Assembly: GCF_017744675.1 (NCBI RefSeq)
Contig: NZ_JAGIAV010000004.1
Span: 933,033 to 997,032 of the forward strand
From: Flavobacterium sp.
GTDB lineage: Bacteria; Bacteroidota; Bacteroidia; Flavobacteriales; Flavobacteriaceae
Reading direction: 5' to 3'
Length of the DNA stretch: 64,000 nucleotides
Shown here piece by piece: positions 42,367 to 50,557 of this stretch. Every line of letters starts with the position of its first letter. The stretch's first letter is position 1. The position numbers and the translations under genes were made by a program. The notes under the pieces are model-generated. The model was not told the origin of the DNA, ran no database searches, and saw nothing but the letters and a program-made list of their open reading frames with translations.

Positions 42367-42828
42367 ATGACTTCAGATATCCTTACCACAACACCAGATT
42401 CAGAAATTGTAACCACACGAATTTTGAATTTCCCGCAAGAACTTGTTTTTAAAGCATGGAGCACGCCCGAACATTTAAAAAATTGGTGGGGACCGAAAGG
42501 TTTTACGAATACTTTTCATGAGTTTAATTTTTGCGAAGGCGGAAAATGGAGCTTTATCATGCATGGTCCAGAAGTTGGAAATTATGCCAACGAATGTGAA
42601 TTCATCAAAATAGAAAAACCGAATCTTATTGCATGGAAACGCCATTCGAAACCCCTCTTTCAAATCTTAACCACTTTTGAAACGGTTGCCGAAAACCAGA
42701 CCAAAGTAGTTTTTAAAATGCTTTTTGAAACAGAAGAAGAATGCCAGAAACTAAAGCCGTATGTTGTAGATAAAAACGAAGAAAACTTTGATAAATTGGA
42801 AGTTGAATTAGCGAAAATGGCATTGTAA
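42367..42828 (+). CDS. SRPBCC / AHSA1-family protein
   Basis: The 153-residue protein has the Activator-of-Hsp90-ATPase-like START fold: ILNFPQELVFKAWSTPEHLK, NWWGPKGF, GGKWSFIMHGPEVGNYANEC and a closing amphipathic helix. Members of this bacterial branch bind small hydrophobic ligands, and few have known functions. There is no signal peptide, so it is cytoplasmic. It is divergent from dnaK and followed, 76 bp later, by the DUF1203 gene on the same strand. Confidence 0.85.
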   Translation: MTSDILTTTPDSEIVTTRILNFPQELVFKAWSTPEHLKNWWGPKGFTNTFHEFNFCEGGKWSFIMHGPEVGNYANECEFIKIEKPNLIAWKRHSKPLFQILTTFETVAENQTKVVFKMLFETEEECQKLKPYVVDKNEENFDKLEVELAKMAL

Positions 42829-42904
42829 AAAATCGGCAAAAGAAACATAGCAAGATTTGGATTTTCTAGCATCCTAAAACTTATGATTTTTGCTTAAAAA
42901 AATT

Positions 42905-43378
42905 ATGAAAGCAAACTTTAAAATCCTGCCTTTAAATCATATGGAATTTTCAGGCATTTTCGAATTAAGTGATTTAGAACTAGAAAAAATTGGCGCCATT
43001 AAAATGACCGTTGATAAATTTCCTGGATTTCCTTGCAGGATAAGTCTAGAAGATGCAGAAATAGGTGAAGAAGTTATTCTTTTGCCATACAAACATCATA
43101 AAACAGACTCGCCTTATCAAGCAAGCGGAGCAATTTTTATTCGAAAAAGAACCAATACACCAATATTCAAAAACAACGAAATACCAAAAATGCTCAATCA
43201 TCGATTGCTTTCGCTACGCGGTTATGATGAAAACGGCATAATGAAGGAAACGGCTGTTATAGAAGGAAATCTACTTAAAGAACAGATTTTCAAATTTTTT
43301 GAAAACGAAAAAATAGAATACATCCACATTCATAACGCAAGACCTGGCTGCTATAACTGTTTAGTCGAAAGAGCTTAA
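42905..43378 (+). CDS. DUF1203-family protein
   Basis: I choose the ATG at 42905 (MKANFKILPL); an upstream in-frame TTG at 42890 lacks support. The product is about 157 residues. It carries the family features PCRISLEDAEIGEEVILLPY, SPYQASGAIFIR and the C-terminal IEYIHIHNARPGCYNCLVER, all characteristic of DUF1203. The conserved His and Cys near the end suggest a metal or catalytic site, but no function is established. Cytoplasmic. Confidence 0.85.
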   Translation: MKANFKILPLNHMEFSGIFELSDLELEKIGAIKMTVDKFPGFPCRISLEDAEIGEEVILLPYKHHKTDSPYQASGAIFIRKRTNTPIFKNNEIPKMLNHRLLSLRGYDENGIMKETAVIEGNLLKEQIFKFFENEKIEYIHIHNARPGCYNCLVERA

Positions 43379-43504
43379 TTCTTTTCTGTAAAATGAAATC
43401 CTGAAAATTGGAAAACAGTAAAAAAATATGCACGCATAGTAATTTTATACTATTCGTGTATTTTTTATTCGTAATTTCGGATTTTCAATAAATACAATAT
43501 TAAA

Positions 43505-43942
43505 ATGGCTTCATTTACAAAAGAAATATCTTTTCGCTGGTCAGATCTTGACCCTAATTTTCACGTTCGTCATAGCGCTTATTACGATTTTGGCGCACAG
43601 CATCGTATCGAAATTCTAGAAGAATTGGGTTTAACTTTAAAAGTAATGCAAACACAGGGTTTTGGTCCTGTTTTATTTAGAGAGGAATGCGTTTTTAGAA
43701 AAGAATTAAAACTTTCTGACAAAATATTCATTCATACTAAAACTTCAAAAATGAAAGCCGATGCTTCTCGCTGGTCAATCGTACATGAATTTAGAAGAGA
43801 AGACGATACGCTTTGCGCAACAATTACAGTTGACGGAGCATGGATGGACACAAAATTGAGAAAACTTGCTTCTCCAACGCCAGAAATTGCAATTCAAGCT
43901 TTGAGCATTTTCCCTAAAAGTGATGATTTTGTCGGATTATAA
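43505..43942 (+). CDS. Acyl-CoA thioesterase-like hotdog protein
   Basis: The 145-residue protein has the 4HBT/hotdog pattern: RWSDLDPNFHVRHSAYYDFG (catalytic Asp region and His), then the long central helix (AQHRIEILEELGL) and the strands VFRKELKLSDKIFIHTKTSK. The length is typical. It should hydrolyse an acyl-CoA or acyl-ACP thioester. The substrate is not evident. It converges with the next gene across a strong terminator. Confidence 0.87.
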   Translation: MASFTKEISFRWSDLDPNFHVRHSAYYDFGAQHRIEILEELGLTLKVMQTQGFGPVLFREECVFRKELKLSDKIFIHTKTSKMKADASRWSIVHEFRREDDTLCATITVDGAWMDTKLRKLASPTPEIAIQALSIFPKSDDFVGL

Positions 43943-43958
43943 AACGACACTACTTTAC

Positions 43959-44002
43959 AAAAAATCCCAAAAATATTTTAAATCTTGTTTTTGGGATTTT
44001 TT
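43959..44002. terminator. Bidirectional terminator between convergent genes
   Basis: A perfect 15-bp stem (43959-43973 and 43988-44002, aaaaaatcccaaaaa / tttttgggatttttt) has A and T ends and lies between the stops at 43942 (+) and 44025 (-). Confidence 0.85.
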
Positions 44003-44024
44003 CTCTCAACCAAAACTTATTTTG

Positions 44025-44717
44025 TTATTCAAACTTTAACCCAAAGTTTACTTTTTCAAAAGTAGTACTGCAGGAAACTGCAAATCTTCCTATATTTAAA
44101 GTTCCAAAGATACCTCCTACCGAATGTCCCGAATAAAATCCGCCAGCTGAAAATCGGCGAACCTGATATTTTAAAGCTATATCATTTACTCTAGAACTCA
44201 ACTGTCCAAATGCAATCACACGTGGGATAATTTCATAACTTCCAAAGATTTTGGGAACCAGTTTTTTGTAGTAATCAAAACTTTCATCGGTCTCATAATC
44301 AATTATTGAGGAATGCAGGTTTTCTAAGTTTCCGCCGATATACGTATTCTCAGAAAAATGCCATGAGATACTAAAACCTGTAAAAGTTCCCTCATATCCG
44401 CTTCTAGAATCTACATAACCTATACCTATCGTAGCTCTAAATTTATCGCAAATTTTTCCGATGTAAGCTACATAAGTGCGGTCAATTTCAGATTTGTCAA
44501 TTCCAGCACCAAAAATGATATCATCTTCACACATCGTAAGAGCATACTGAAAATAAGCTGAATATTGATCTTGATTTGCCGCAACAACGCTCCGGCCTTT
44601 ATCAAGATCTATATTTGGAGAAATTAAAGTCGAGTTTATAACGGCGAAATCAAAAGTATTGAGTTCTTGGGCAAATGTGGGGACTGTGAGCAGGAGCAAA
44701 AGTATCGTTGTTTTCAT
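44025..44717 (-). CDS. Predicted outer-membrane beta-barrel protein, 230 residues
   Basis: The protein has a signal peptide (KTTILLLLLTVPTFAQ, cleavage near residue 16) followed by many short amphipathic strands with Gly and aromatic residues (FRATIGIGYVDSRSGYEGTF, FTGFSISWHF, YIGGNLENL) and a C-terminal ...VNFGLKFE. A barrel of about 10 strands is likely. It is a single gene with no informative partners. The final residue is Glu rather than an aromatic, with the usual Phe one position earlier. No substrate can be named. Confidence 0.65.
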   Translation of the reverse strand: MKTTILLLLLTVPTFAQELNTFDFAVINSTLISPNIDLDKGRSVVAANQDQYSAYFQYALTMCEDDIIFGAGIDKSEIDRTYVAYIGKICDKFRATIGIGYVDSRSGYEGTFTGFSISWHFSENTYIGGNLENLHSSIIDYETDESFDYYKKLVPKIFGSYEIIPRVIAFGQLSSRVNDIALKYQVRRFSAGGFYSGHSVGGIFGTLNIGRFAVSCSTTFEKVNFGLKFE

Positions 44718-44941
44718 AATACTATTATTTAAGGCTTACAACATTTCTAGTACTAATTTACATCTATTTTTCCTACTAATAACAGAAGTTCTTTGAAGTG
44801 CCATATTACTCGTTAAAACACATTATTTTCATAATCAGCACCATTTAATCGATAAAAACTCAAAAAATGATCGATTATTAACACTAAAAACTGCGAAACC
44901 TTTTTGAAAGCTTTTTTTCTGATAACTTTAAGATTTTAAGC

Positions 44942-44972
44942 TTTGTTTTAAAAATGGTTCGGTTTAACTTTA
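44942..44972 (+). promoter_or_regulatory. Candidate promoter of the alpha/beta hydrolase gene
   Basis: TTTG (44942-44945) and TAACTTTA (44965-44972) are separated by 19 bp, close to the Bacteroidota -33 TTTG / -7 TAnnTTTG arrangement with one mismatch. The -7 element lies 27 bp before the ATG at 45000. Confidence 0.45.
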
Positions 44973-44999
44973 TAAATCATAAAAATAAAAGCCTCCAAA

Positions 45000-45989
45000 A
45001 TGAAAATCTTGAAACTATTATTTATACTAATTCCTTTATTAAGTATTGGCCAGCAAGGAAATATGAAAGCACTAGATATTAATTTAAGTAATTACGAATA
45101 TCCCTTTCCTGTTCATTTTATCGAACTAAGCAACCAGCGCCAAAACCTAAAAATGAGTTATATGGATATTATTCCTGAAAACTACAATCAGAAAAATATT
45201 GTTTTACTGCACGGAAAAAATTTCAATGGCGCGTATTGGGAAACAACCATTAAAGCTTTGGTAAAAGAAGGCTATCGTGTAATTGTTCCAGATCAAATTG
45301 GATTCGGAAAATCGACAAAGCCAGACAACTTTCAATACACTTTTCAGCAATTAGCCCAAAACACCAAAAAACTTTTAGATCATTTAGGCATTCAAAAAAC
45401 TACTGTTTTAGGGCATTCTATGGGCGGAATGCTTGCAACTCGCTTTGCATTGATGTATCCAGAAACAACAGAAAAATTAGTTTTAGAAAATCCGATTGGT
45501 TTGGAAGATTGGAAATTAGTCGTTCCCTACAAACCTGTTGACTGGTGGTACGAATCGGAATTGAAACAGAATTACGAAAGTATCAAGCAATACCAAATGT
45601 CCAATTATTATGACGGAAAATGGAATGCCGATTATCAAAAATGGGCCGAACTTGGCGCAGGCTGGACAACCGCACCAGATTATGACCGAGTTGCCTGGAA
45701 TTCTGCTCTCTTGTACGATATGATTTTTACACAACCTGTTTTGTATGAATTTAAAAATATCAAATGCCCAACTTTATTGATTATCGGAACAAGAGATAGA
45801 ACGGCTTTAGGAAAACCATTGGTTTCGGAAGAAGTGAGAAAAACAATGGGAAATTACGCTGAGTTGGGCAAGAAAACACAAAAAGCAATTCCGAATGCAA
45901 AACTGGTAGAAATTCCCAACACTGGACATTTGCCACATATCGAATCTTTTGATTCGTTTATAAAATCATTAATCGTATTTTTGAAATGA
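45000..45989 (+). CDS. Secreted alpha/beta hydrolase
   Basis: The 329-residue protein has a signal peptide (1-17, ending LLSIGQQ). The fold markers are complete: the oxyanion region VLLHGKNFNGAYWE, the nucleophile elbow GHSMGGM, an acid in IIGTRDRTALG, and the catalytic His in PNTGHLPHIE. It is probably a periplasmic esterase, lipase or haloperoxidase-like hydrolase. The exact substrate is unknown. It is a single gene followed by a repeat-rich intergenic region. Confidence 0.88.
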   Translation: MKILKLLFILIPLLSIGQQGNMKALDINLSNYEYPFPVHFIELSNQRQNLKMSYMDIIPENYNQKNIVLLHGKNFNGAYWETTIKALVKEGYRVIVPDQIGFGKSTKPDNFQYTFQQLAQNTKKLLDHLGIQKTTVLGHSMGGMLATRFALMYPETTEKLVLENPIGLEDWKLVVPYKPVDWWYESELKQNYESIKQYQMSNYYDGKWNADYQKWAELGAGWTTAPDYDRVAWNSALLYDMIFTQPVLYEFKNIKCPTLLIIGTRDRTALGKPLVSEEVRKTMGNYAELGKKTQKAIPNAKLVEIPNTGHLPHIESFDSFIKSLIVFLK

Positions 45990-46134
45990 TATTTTTTTTC
46001 GCCACGACTCGTGCGATAGCAAACAGGCGAAGCAATTCACAAATTTTTATTCCTATATGGATTAAAAAATAATTCTTGGCTCGAGCGAAAGCGAAGCAAT
46101 TCACGAATTATTTTTAAGGTGATTTTTTTAATAA

Positions 46135-46152
46135 AAATTCGTGAATTCGTGG
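46135..46152. repeat. Dispersed intergenic repeat (AAATTCGTGAATTCGTGG)
   Basis: The same 18-mer occurs at 52629-52646. Here it is part of a longer set of related words (aattcacgaattattt, aaaattcgtgaattcg) at 46080-46160 that can fold back on each other. Typical flavobacterial intergenic repeat; the gap 45990-46185 holds nothing else. Confidence 0.6.
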
Positions 46153-46185
46153 TGAAAATTTTTTAACAATCTAAAAACTAAAATT

Positions 46186-46575
46186 ATGTTTACAATAGAA
46201 CAAATAAAAGAAGCTCATGCAAAAGTAAAATCAGGTGCTGATTTTCCAAATTATATTCAAGATCTTATCATTTTAGGCGTAAAAGGCTACGACACTTTTG
46301 TACATGACGGAAGCACAGTTTACTACGGCTTAAACAATTACACTGCCGCGGCTGAAGAAAAATATCCAGAAATTAAAGTGGCTGATTTTCCAAATAAAGA
46401 ACTTTTTATCGAAAACTTGGTAAAACATCAGCATGGAGAAACCGATTATATGACATTCTGCAATCATTGCGCACAAGCCGGAATTGCAAAATGGCGTGTT
46501 GATATTGTTGAAATGACTTGCACTTATTTTGATAAATCGGAACACGAAATTTTAATCGAAAAAATTCCTGTTTAA
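46186..46575 (+). CDS. DUF1398-family protein
   Basis: The 129-residue cytoplasmic protein begins MFTIEQIKEAHAKVKSGADF, followed by the typical ILGVKGYDTFVHDGSTVYYG segment and a C-terminal CNHCAQAGIAKWRVDIVEMT. The family (sometimes labelled phage envelope protein by old annotation) has no proven function. It lies 14 bp before the ThuA gene and is probably co-transcribed with it, the rhodanese and the ATPase that follow. Confidence 0.85.
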   Translation: MFTIEQIKEAHAKVKSGADFPNYIQDLIILGVKGYDTFVHDGSTVYYGLNNYTAAAEEKYPEIKVADFPNKELFIENLVKHQHGETDYMTFCNHCAQAGIAKWRVDIVEMTCTYFDKSEHEILIEKIPV

Positions 46576-46589
46576 TCACTTTAAAATTT

Positions 46590-47444
46590 ATGACTATTTT
46601 CAACCAAAACGACCAAACCATTTTAAAAAGAAGCCTTTTAGTTTTCCTTTTAGTTTTTTCTTTCTCTGGCTTTTCACAGAAAAAAGAAAATCCAAAATTT
46701 AAAGTCATTGCTTTTTATACCGCCAAAAACGATCAGGCGCATATCAGTTTTGTGCATGAAGCGAATAAATACTTTCCAAAACTGGCAGAAAAGAATCATT
46801 TTCAGTACGATTCAACCAGCAATTGGGATAATTTAAACGCTAAGTTTTTGGCAAAATATCAGATTGTTTTGTTTTTAGACACACGACCTGAGAAAAAAGA
46901 ACAGCGCGAAGCTTTCCAGAAATACATGGAAAACGGTGGAGGTTTTATCGGCTTTCATTTCTCGGCATTTGCCTTAAACAATTCAACTTATCCGCAAGAT
47001 TGGAACTGGTACCATAATACATTCTTAGGTTCTGGCGAATACGGAAGCAATACTTGGCGCCCAACTTCGGCAGTTTTACGAGTTGAAAATTCGCATCCTG
47101 TAACCAAAAATTTACCCAAAACCTTTTCTTCTGCTCCAAACGAATGGTACAGATGGTCGAACGATTTAACCAAAAATCCAGACATTGAAATTTTACTGGC
47201 TATTGACGAATCTAGCTTTCCTTTAGGAACTGGTCCAAAAGCGCACGAAATCTGGCATAGCGGTTATTATCCTGTCGTTTGGACCAATAAAAAATACAAA
47301 ATGCTATACGTAAACATGGGACACAATGATATCGACTATGAAGGCGGCACAAACAAAACCCTATCATACACTTTTGAAAACAAAACACAAAGTCAGTTAA
47401 TATTAAACACCTTGCTTTGGCTTGGAAACTCAAAGAAAAAATAA
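46590..47444 (+). CDS. ThuA-domain (trehalose-utilisation-like) secreted protein
   Basis: The 284-residue protein has a non-standard N-terminus (a charged stretch, then hydrophobic LLVFLLVFSFSGFS about 15-28) that acts as a signal peptide. The class I glutamine-amidotransferase-like ThuA fold follows: KVIAFYTAKNDQAHISFVHE, QIVLFLDTRPEKKEQREAFQ, KYMENGGGFIGFHF, and late NPDIEILLAIDES and MLYVNMGHNDIDYEG. ThuA proteins are linked to sugar metabolism, with the reaction unresolved. The gene sits in a tight cluster with the DUF1398 gene (14 bp) and the sulfurtransferase (2 bp). Confidence 0.88.
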   Translation: MTIFNQNDQTILKRSLLVFLLVFSFSGFSQKKENPKFKVIAFYTAKNDQAHISFVHEANKYFPKLAEKNHFQYDSTSNWDNLNAKFLAKYQIVLFLDTRPEKKEQREAFQKYMENGGGFIGFHFSAFALNNSTYPQDWNWYHNTFLGSGEYGSNTWRPTSAVLRVENSHPVTKNLPKTFSSAPNEWYRWSNDLTKNPDIEILLAIDESSFPLGTGPKAHEIWHSGYYPVVWTNKKYKMLYVNMGHNDIDYEGGTNKTLSYTFENKTQSQLILNTLLWLGNSKKK

Positions 47445-47446
47445 AA

Positions 47447-48295
47447 ATGGCTACAATTTCTCCACTAATCACTGCGCAAGAATTGCTTGAATTAAGCGCT
47501 TCAAAAATCATTTTAGTCGATGCCCGAGCTGGCGCAAATACTTTTGAAAACTATCAAAAAGAACATTTAAAAGGTGCTCGGTTTGTTGATTTAAATCGTG
47601 ATTTGGCCAATATTCCCGAAAACCCTGCAAATGGAGGAAGACATCCTTTGCCTTCTCCTGAAGAATTTGCAGAAACACTTTCTGTTTTAGGAATTTCACC
47701 TGCAGATCATGTTGTGGTTTATGATGATAAAAATGGCTCCAACTTTGCAGCCAGATTCTGGTGGATGATGCGCGCCATTGGACATGAAAAAATTCAGGTT
47801 TTAAACGGCGGTTATCAAGCGGCTATTCAAGCTAGTTTTCCAACAAATTCTGGAATTGAGACTTTTGAAAAAACAGTGTACCCTTTGCAAGAATGGAAAT
47901 TAGCTTTAGCAGATATAGAAGAAGTCGAAAAAGCTCGTAAAAACGACCAGAATATCGTAATCGATGTTCGTGATAAAAATCGCTATGATGGGTTAACAGA
48001 ACCTCTGGATTTAATTGCCGGACATATTCCTGGCGCTGTCAATGTTCCGCTAACTGAAAATTTAGACAAAAACGGATTGTTTAAATCAACCGATGAATTG
48101 GCAGCTAAATACAAAGCCGTAATTGGAGACAAAAAATCAGAAAATACAATTGTACATTGCGGTTCGGGTGTTACAGCTTGCCACACCTTGCTAGCAATGG
48201 ACTACGCCGGACTTCCAATTCCGAAATTATATGTCGGATCTTGGAGCGAATGGTCTAGAAACGACCGCGAAATGGCGTTAAAAGAGAATCAATAA
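47447..48295 (+). CDS. Sulfurtransferase, two rhodanese domains (SseA type)
   Basis: I choose the ATG at 47447 (MATISPLITAQELL, about 282 residues); an upstream in-frame TTG overlaps thuA. There are two rhodanese domains, an inactive N-terminal one (about 5-130, no Cys in the loop) and a catalytic C-terminal one with CGSGVTA (active Cys in VHCGSGVTACH). The CGSGVT-A/G loop is that of 3-mercaptopyruvate sulfurtransferases, whereas thiosulfate sulfurtransferases have CRxGx[R/T]. It transfers sulfane sulfur to cyanide or thiols. It begins 2 bp after the thuA stop. Confidence 0.92.
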   Translation: MATISPLITAQELLELSASKIILVDARAGANTFENYQKEHLKGARFVDLNRDLANIPENPANGGRHPLPSPEEFAETLSVLGISPADHVVVYDDKNGSNFAARFWWMMRAIGHEKIQVLNGGYQAAIQASFPTNSGIETFEKTVYPLQEWKLALADIEEVEKARKNDQNIVIDVRDKNRYDGLTEPLDLIAGHIPGAVNVPLTENLDKNGLFKSTDELAAKYKAVIGDKKSENTIVHCGSGVTACHTLLAMDYAGLPIPKLYVGSWSEWSRNDREMALKENQ

Positions 48296-48311
48296 TATTT
48301 AAAATAACACA

Positions 48312-49553
48312 ATGCAACACTGGGATATACTTTTGTCAAATCAAGTAAATAAAAAAGCTTTTATAGACGCTTTACTTGCAGGCGAAGCAAAAGGAGATTT
48401 AGCCGTTTTTAATAACCAAAAAGGAATTCTTTTCTCTGACATTGCGATCGAGAAATTCATCGAAAAAGAGTTTCAATACGATAGCGTTGAAGCTTCAACA
48501 ACTTCAAATAGACAATTGCGAACTTTTTCTTCTGGCGAACGCAAAAAAGAGTTCTTGCGTTACTGCATTGACCAAAAACCCGATTTTATCATTTTTGATA
48601 ATCCGTTCGATCATTTAGATCAAGCTTCTCGAGTTGTTTTGGCCGAATCTTTACAGAAATTAACCGATTCTATTGCAATTATTCAGTTATTGAATCGAAC
48701 TGTCGATATCTTAGATTTCGTTCCAAATAAAGCCTTAATAAAAGACAATACGTTCGAATTGCATCCTTTTGTAAAAACCGAAAATCATTTTAAAACGCTA
48801 AATACTGCAACAATTCCGAAAGCTACAGAAACACATTCTTTTGAAAATAATGAACTAATAAAACTCGACGAAGTTTCTGTAAGCTATGAAGAACGCAAAA
48901 TCCTAAACAAGATTTCGTGGACAGTAAAACAAGGCGAATTCTGGCAATTAATTGGTCCGAATGGTTCTGGAAAAAGCACCATTTTATCCTTAATTACAGG
49001 AGACAATCCAAAAGGTTTTGGACAAAATTTATTTTTATTTGGAAGGAAAAAAGGAACAGGAGAAAGTGTTTGGGAAATCAAAAAACAAATCGGGATCTTC
49101 ACCACTTCTATGACCGATTTATTTCAAAAAGGTCACACGCTAGAACAAATGATTTTATCAGGATTCTTTGATTCTATCGGATTGTATACAGAACCAACAA
49201 CGCATCAAAAGCAAATTGTAAATCAGTGGTTGGAAGTGATTGAAATGACGCATTTAAGAAAAAAGCGTTTCATTGATCTTTCCATCGGACAGCAGCGTGT
49301 GGCCTTAATTGTTCGTGCTGTTTTAAAACATCCACCATTATTAATTCTAGACGAACCCGTTGAAGGTTTAGACGATGAAAATGTAGATTTAGTGATTCAA
49401 TTAATCAATACCATCAAACAAGAAACAAACGTAAGCATTATTTACGTTTCACATCGAATTGAACAAGGCCTTGCTCCTACTTCTGTTTTCGAACTTTTGC
49501 CATCAGAAACAGGATCAATCGGAAAAATAAAATATCATTCAGAGTTGAATTAG
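48312..49553 (+). CDS. ModF-like ABC ATPase with degenerate first half
   Basis: The 413-residue cytoplasmic protein has two ABC halves and no membrane segment. The N-terminal half (about 1-160) keeps a signature-like loop (TFSSGERKKEFLRYC) and a Walker B-like stretch (PDFIIFDNPFDHLD) but no Walker A. The C-terminal half (about 180-410) is complete: Walker A GPNGSGKST, signature LSIGQQRVALI, Walker B LLILDEPVEGLD and an H-loop (VSHR). The layout matches ModF/PhrA-type proteins, often called molybdate ATPase or photorepair protein, with unclear function. It follows the sulfurtransferase by 16 bp. Confidence 0.85.
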   Translation: MQHWDILLSNQVNKKAFIDALLAGEAKGDLAVFNNQKGILFSDIAIEKFIEKEFQYDSVEASTTSNRQLRTFSSGERKKEFLRYCIDQKPDFIIFDNPFDHLDQASRVVLAESLQKLTDSIAIIQLLNRTVDILDFVPNKALIKDNTFELHPFVKTENHFKTLNTATIPKATETHSFENNELIKLDEVSVSYEERKILNKISWTVKQGEFWQLIGPNGSGKSTILSLITGDNPKGFGQNLFLFGRKKGTGESVWEIKKQIGIFTTSMTDLFQKGHTLEQMILSGFFDSIGLYTEPTTHQKQIVNQWLEVIEMTHLRKKRFIDLSIGQQRVALIVRAVLKHPPLLILDEPVEGLDDENVDLVIQLINTIKQETNVSIIYVSHRIEQGLAPTSVFELLPSETGSIGKIKYHSELN

Positions 49554-49598
49554 AAAATTTGGCAATTTGGCAATTAGAAAATTAGATAATTGCCAATC

Positions 49599-49658
49599 AT
49601 AACACAAAGCATATCTGTAGAGGCGCACTGCAGTTCGTCTTCGCAACGAATATCCGCA
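49599..49658 (+). repeat. 60-bp direct repeat, copy A (half of a palindromic element)
   Basis: It is identical at 55 of 60 positions to 50353-50412. It contains the start of the palindrome seen at copy B (ctgtagaggcgcactgcagt) but not the return arm. It fills the gap between the ATPase and the DUF1080-like lipoprotein gene. Confidence 0.7.
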
Positions 49659-49704
49659 CAGGGGTTCAACAATAAAATTAAAATATCATTCGGAATTAAA
49701 TTAA

Positions 49705-50322
49705 ATGAAAACAAAATTTGCCATATTTCTTATTCTACAATTAATAATGATTTCGTGTTCTAGCACGATTTCAACAACAAAAAAAGAATATACCTTAAGC
49801 CATTCAAAAGAACTAAAATCAGATTGGACAATCAATTCTAAAGAATGGATTCTAAAAAATGATACTCTTACCGGAAATGGTTCTCTTTCGCCTTGGGGCG
49901 TTTTAGTTTCTAAAAAACAGCTTCCAGAGAATTATGAAATCGATTTGAAAGTCAACATGACCAAAGAATCTTTATTTGAAATCATGCTCAATCTGGATAA
50001 GGGAAAATACATTAGAACTTACTTATATCAAATTGATAAAAACATAGTAATTGGTGACGGCGTTTATGATAAAAAAGACGATTCGTACGGCAAACGAGGC
50101 GGAAAAACCTTGTTTAAAAAACCAATGGAATTAGAAAACAACAAATGGTATGCGGTAAAAATTAAAGTTTTAAACAGTCAATTGTACTTTTCTGTAGACA
50201 ACAAAACAACTTTAGAATGCTCCCTTGAAAAAAGCAATCTAAACCAAAAGGGAAAATTAGGATTCATAACTAACGGAGAAGTCAAAATAACCGAACTAAA
50301 AATTAAATCTGTTTCAAATTAG
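49705..50322 (+). CDS. Lipoprotein with jelly-roll (DUF1080/LamG-like) domain
   Basis: The 205-residue protein has a lipoprotein signal with the cysteine at residue 18 (IMISCSST). A single beta-sandwich follows: SDWTINSKEWILKNDTLTGN, PWGVLVSKKQLPENYEIDLK, MELENNKWYAVKIKVLNSQL, and a final KLGFITNGEVKITELKIK strand. This pattern is shared by 3-keto-disaccharide hydrolase (DUF1080) and concanavalin-like domains, which bind or cut sugars. No catalytic residues can be assigned. It is flanked on both sides by copies of a palindromic repeat. Confidence 0.65.
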   Translation: MKTKFAIFLILQLIMISCSSTISTTKKEYTLSHSKELKSDWTINSKEWILKNDTLTGNGSLSPWGVLVSKKQLPENYEIDLKVNMTKESLFEIMLNLDKGKYIRTYLYQIDKNIVIGDGVYDKKDDSYGKRGGKTLFKKPMELENNKWYAVKIKVLNSQLYFSVDNKTTLECSLEKSNLNQKGKLGFITNGEVKITELKIKSVSN

Positions 50323-50368
50323 TTAATTTGAGAATGTGTCAATTAGAAAATTATAACACAACGTATAT

Positions 50369-50445
50369 CTGTAGAGGCGCACTGCAGTGCGTCTCCGCAA
50401 CGAATATCCACAATACGTTAGACGCACTGCAGTGCGCCTCTACAG
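50369..50445. repeat. Palindromic REP-like element (25-bp perfect inverted repeat)
   Basis: The arm at 50369-50393 is the exact reverse complement of 50421-50445, with a 27-nt loop. Each arm itself holds the 14-bp palindrome CGCACTGCAGTGCG, so several foldings are possible. GC content is far above the surroundings. A partner copy lies at 49599-49658. It resembles REP/BIME-type elements; no RAYT transposase is present in the window. Confidence 0.85.
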
Positions 50446-50474
50446 AATATCGGATCGAATAAATTAAGGTAAAT

Positions 50475-50503
50475 AAAAAAAGCTCCATTTTGGAGCTTTT
50501 TTT
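50475..50503. terminator. Bidirectional terminator between lipoprotein and rluD genes
   Basis: A perfect 13-bp stem (50475-50487 and 50491-50503, core agctcca / tggagct) has a 3-nt loop and A/T tracts on both sides. Confidence 0.85.
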
Positions 50504-50557
50504 ATTTTTATGTAAAGAAAGGAAATTATCTAATTGACAAATTCCCTAATTATCTAA

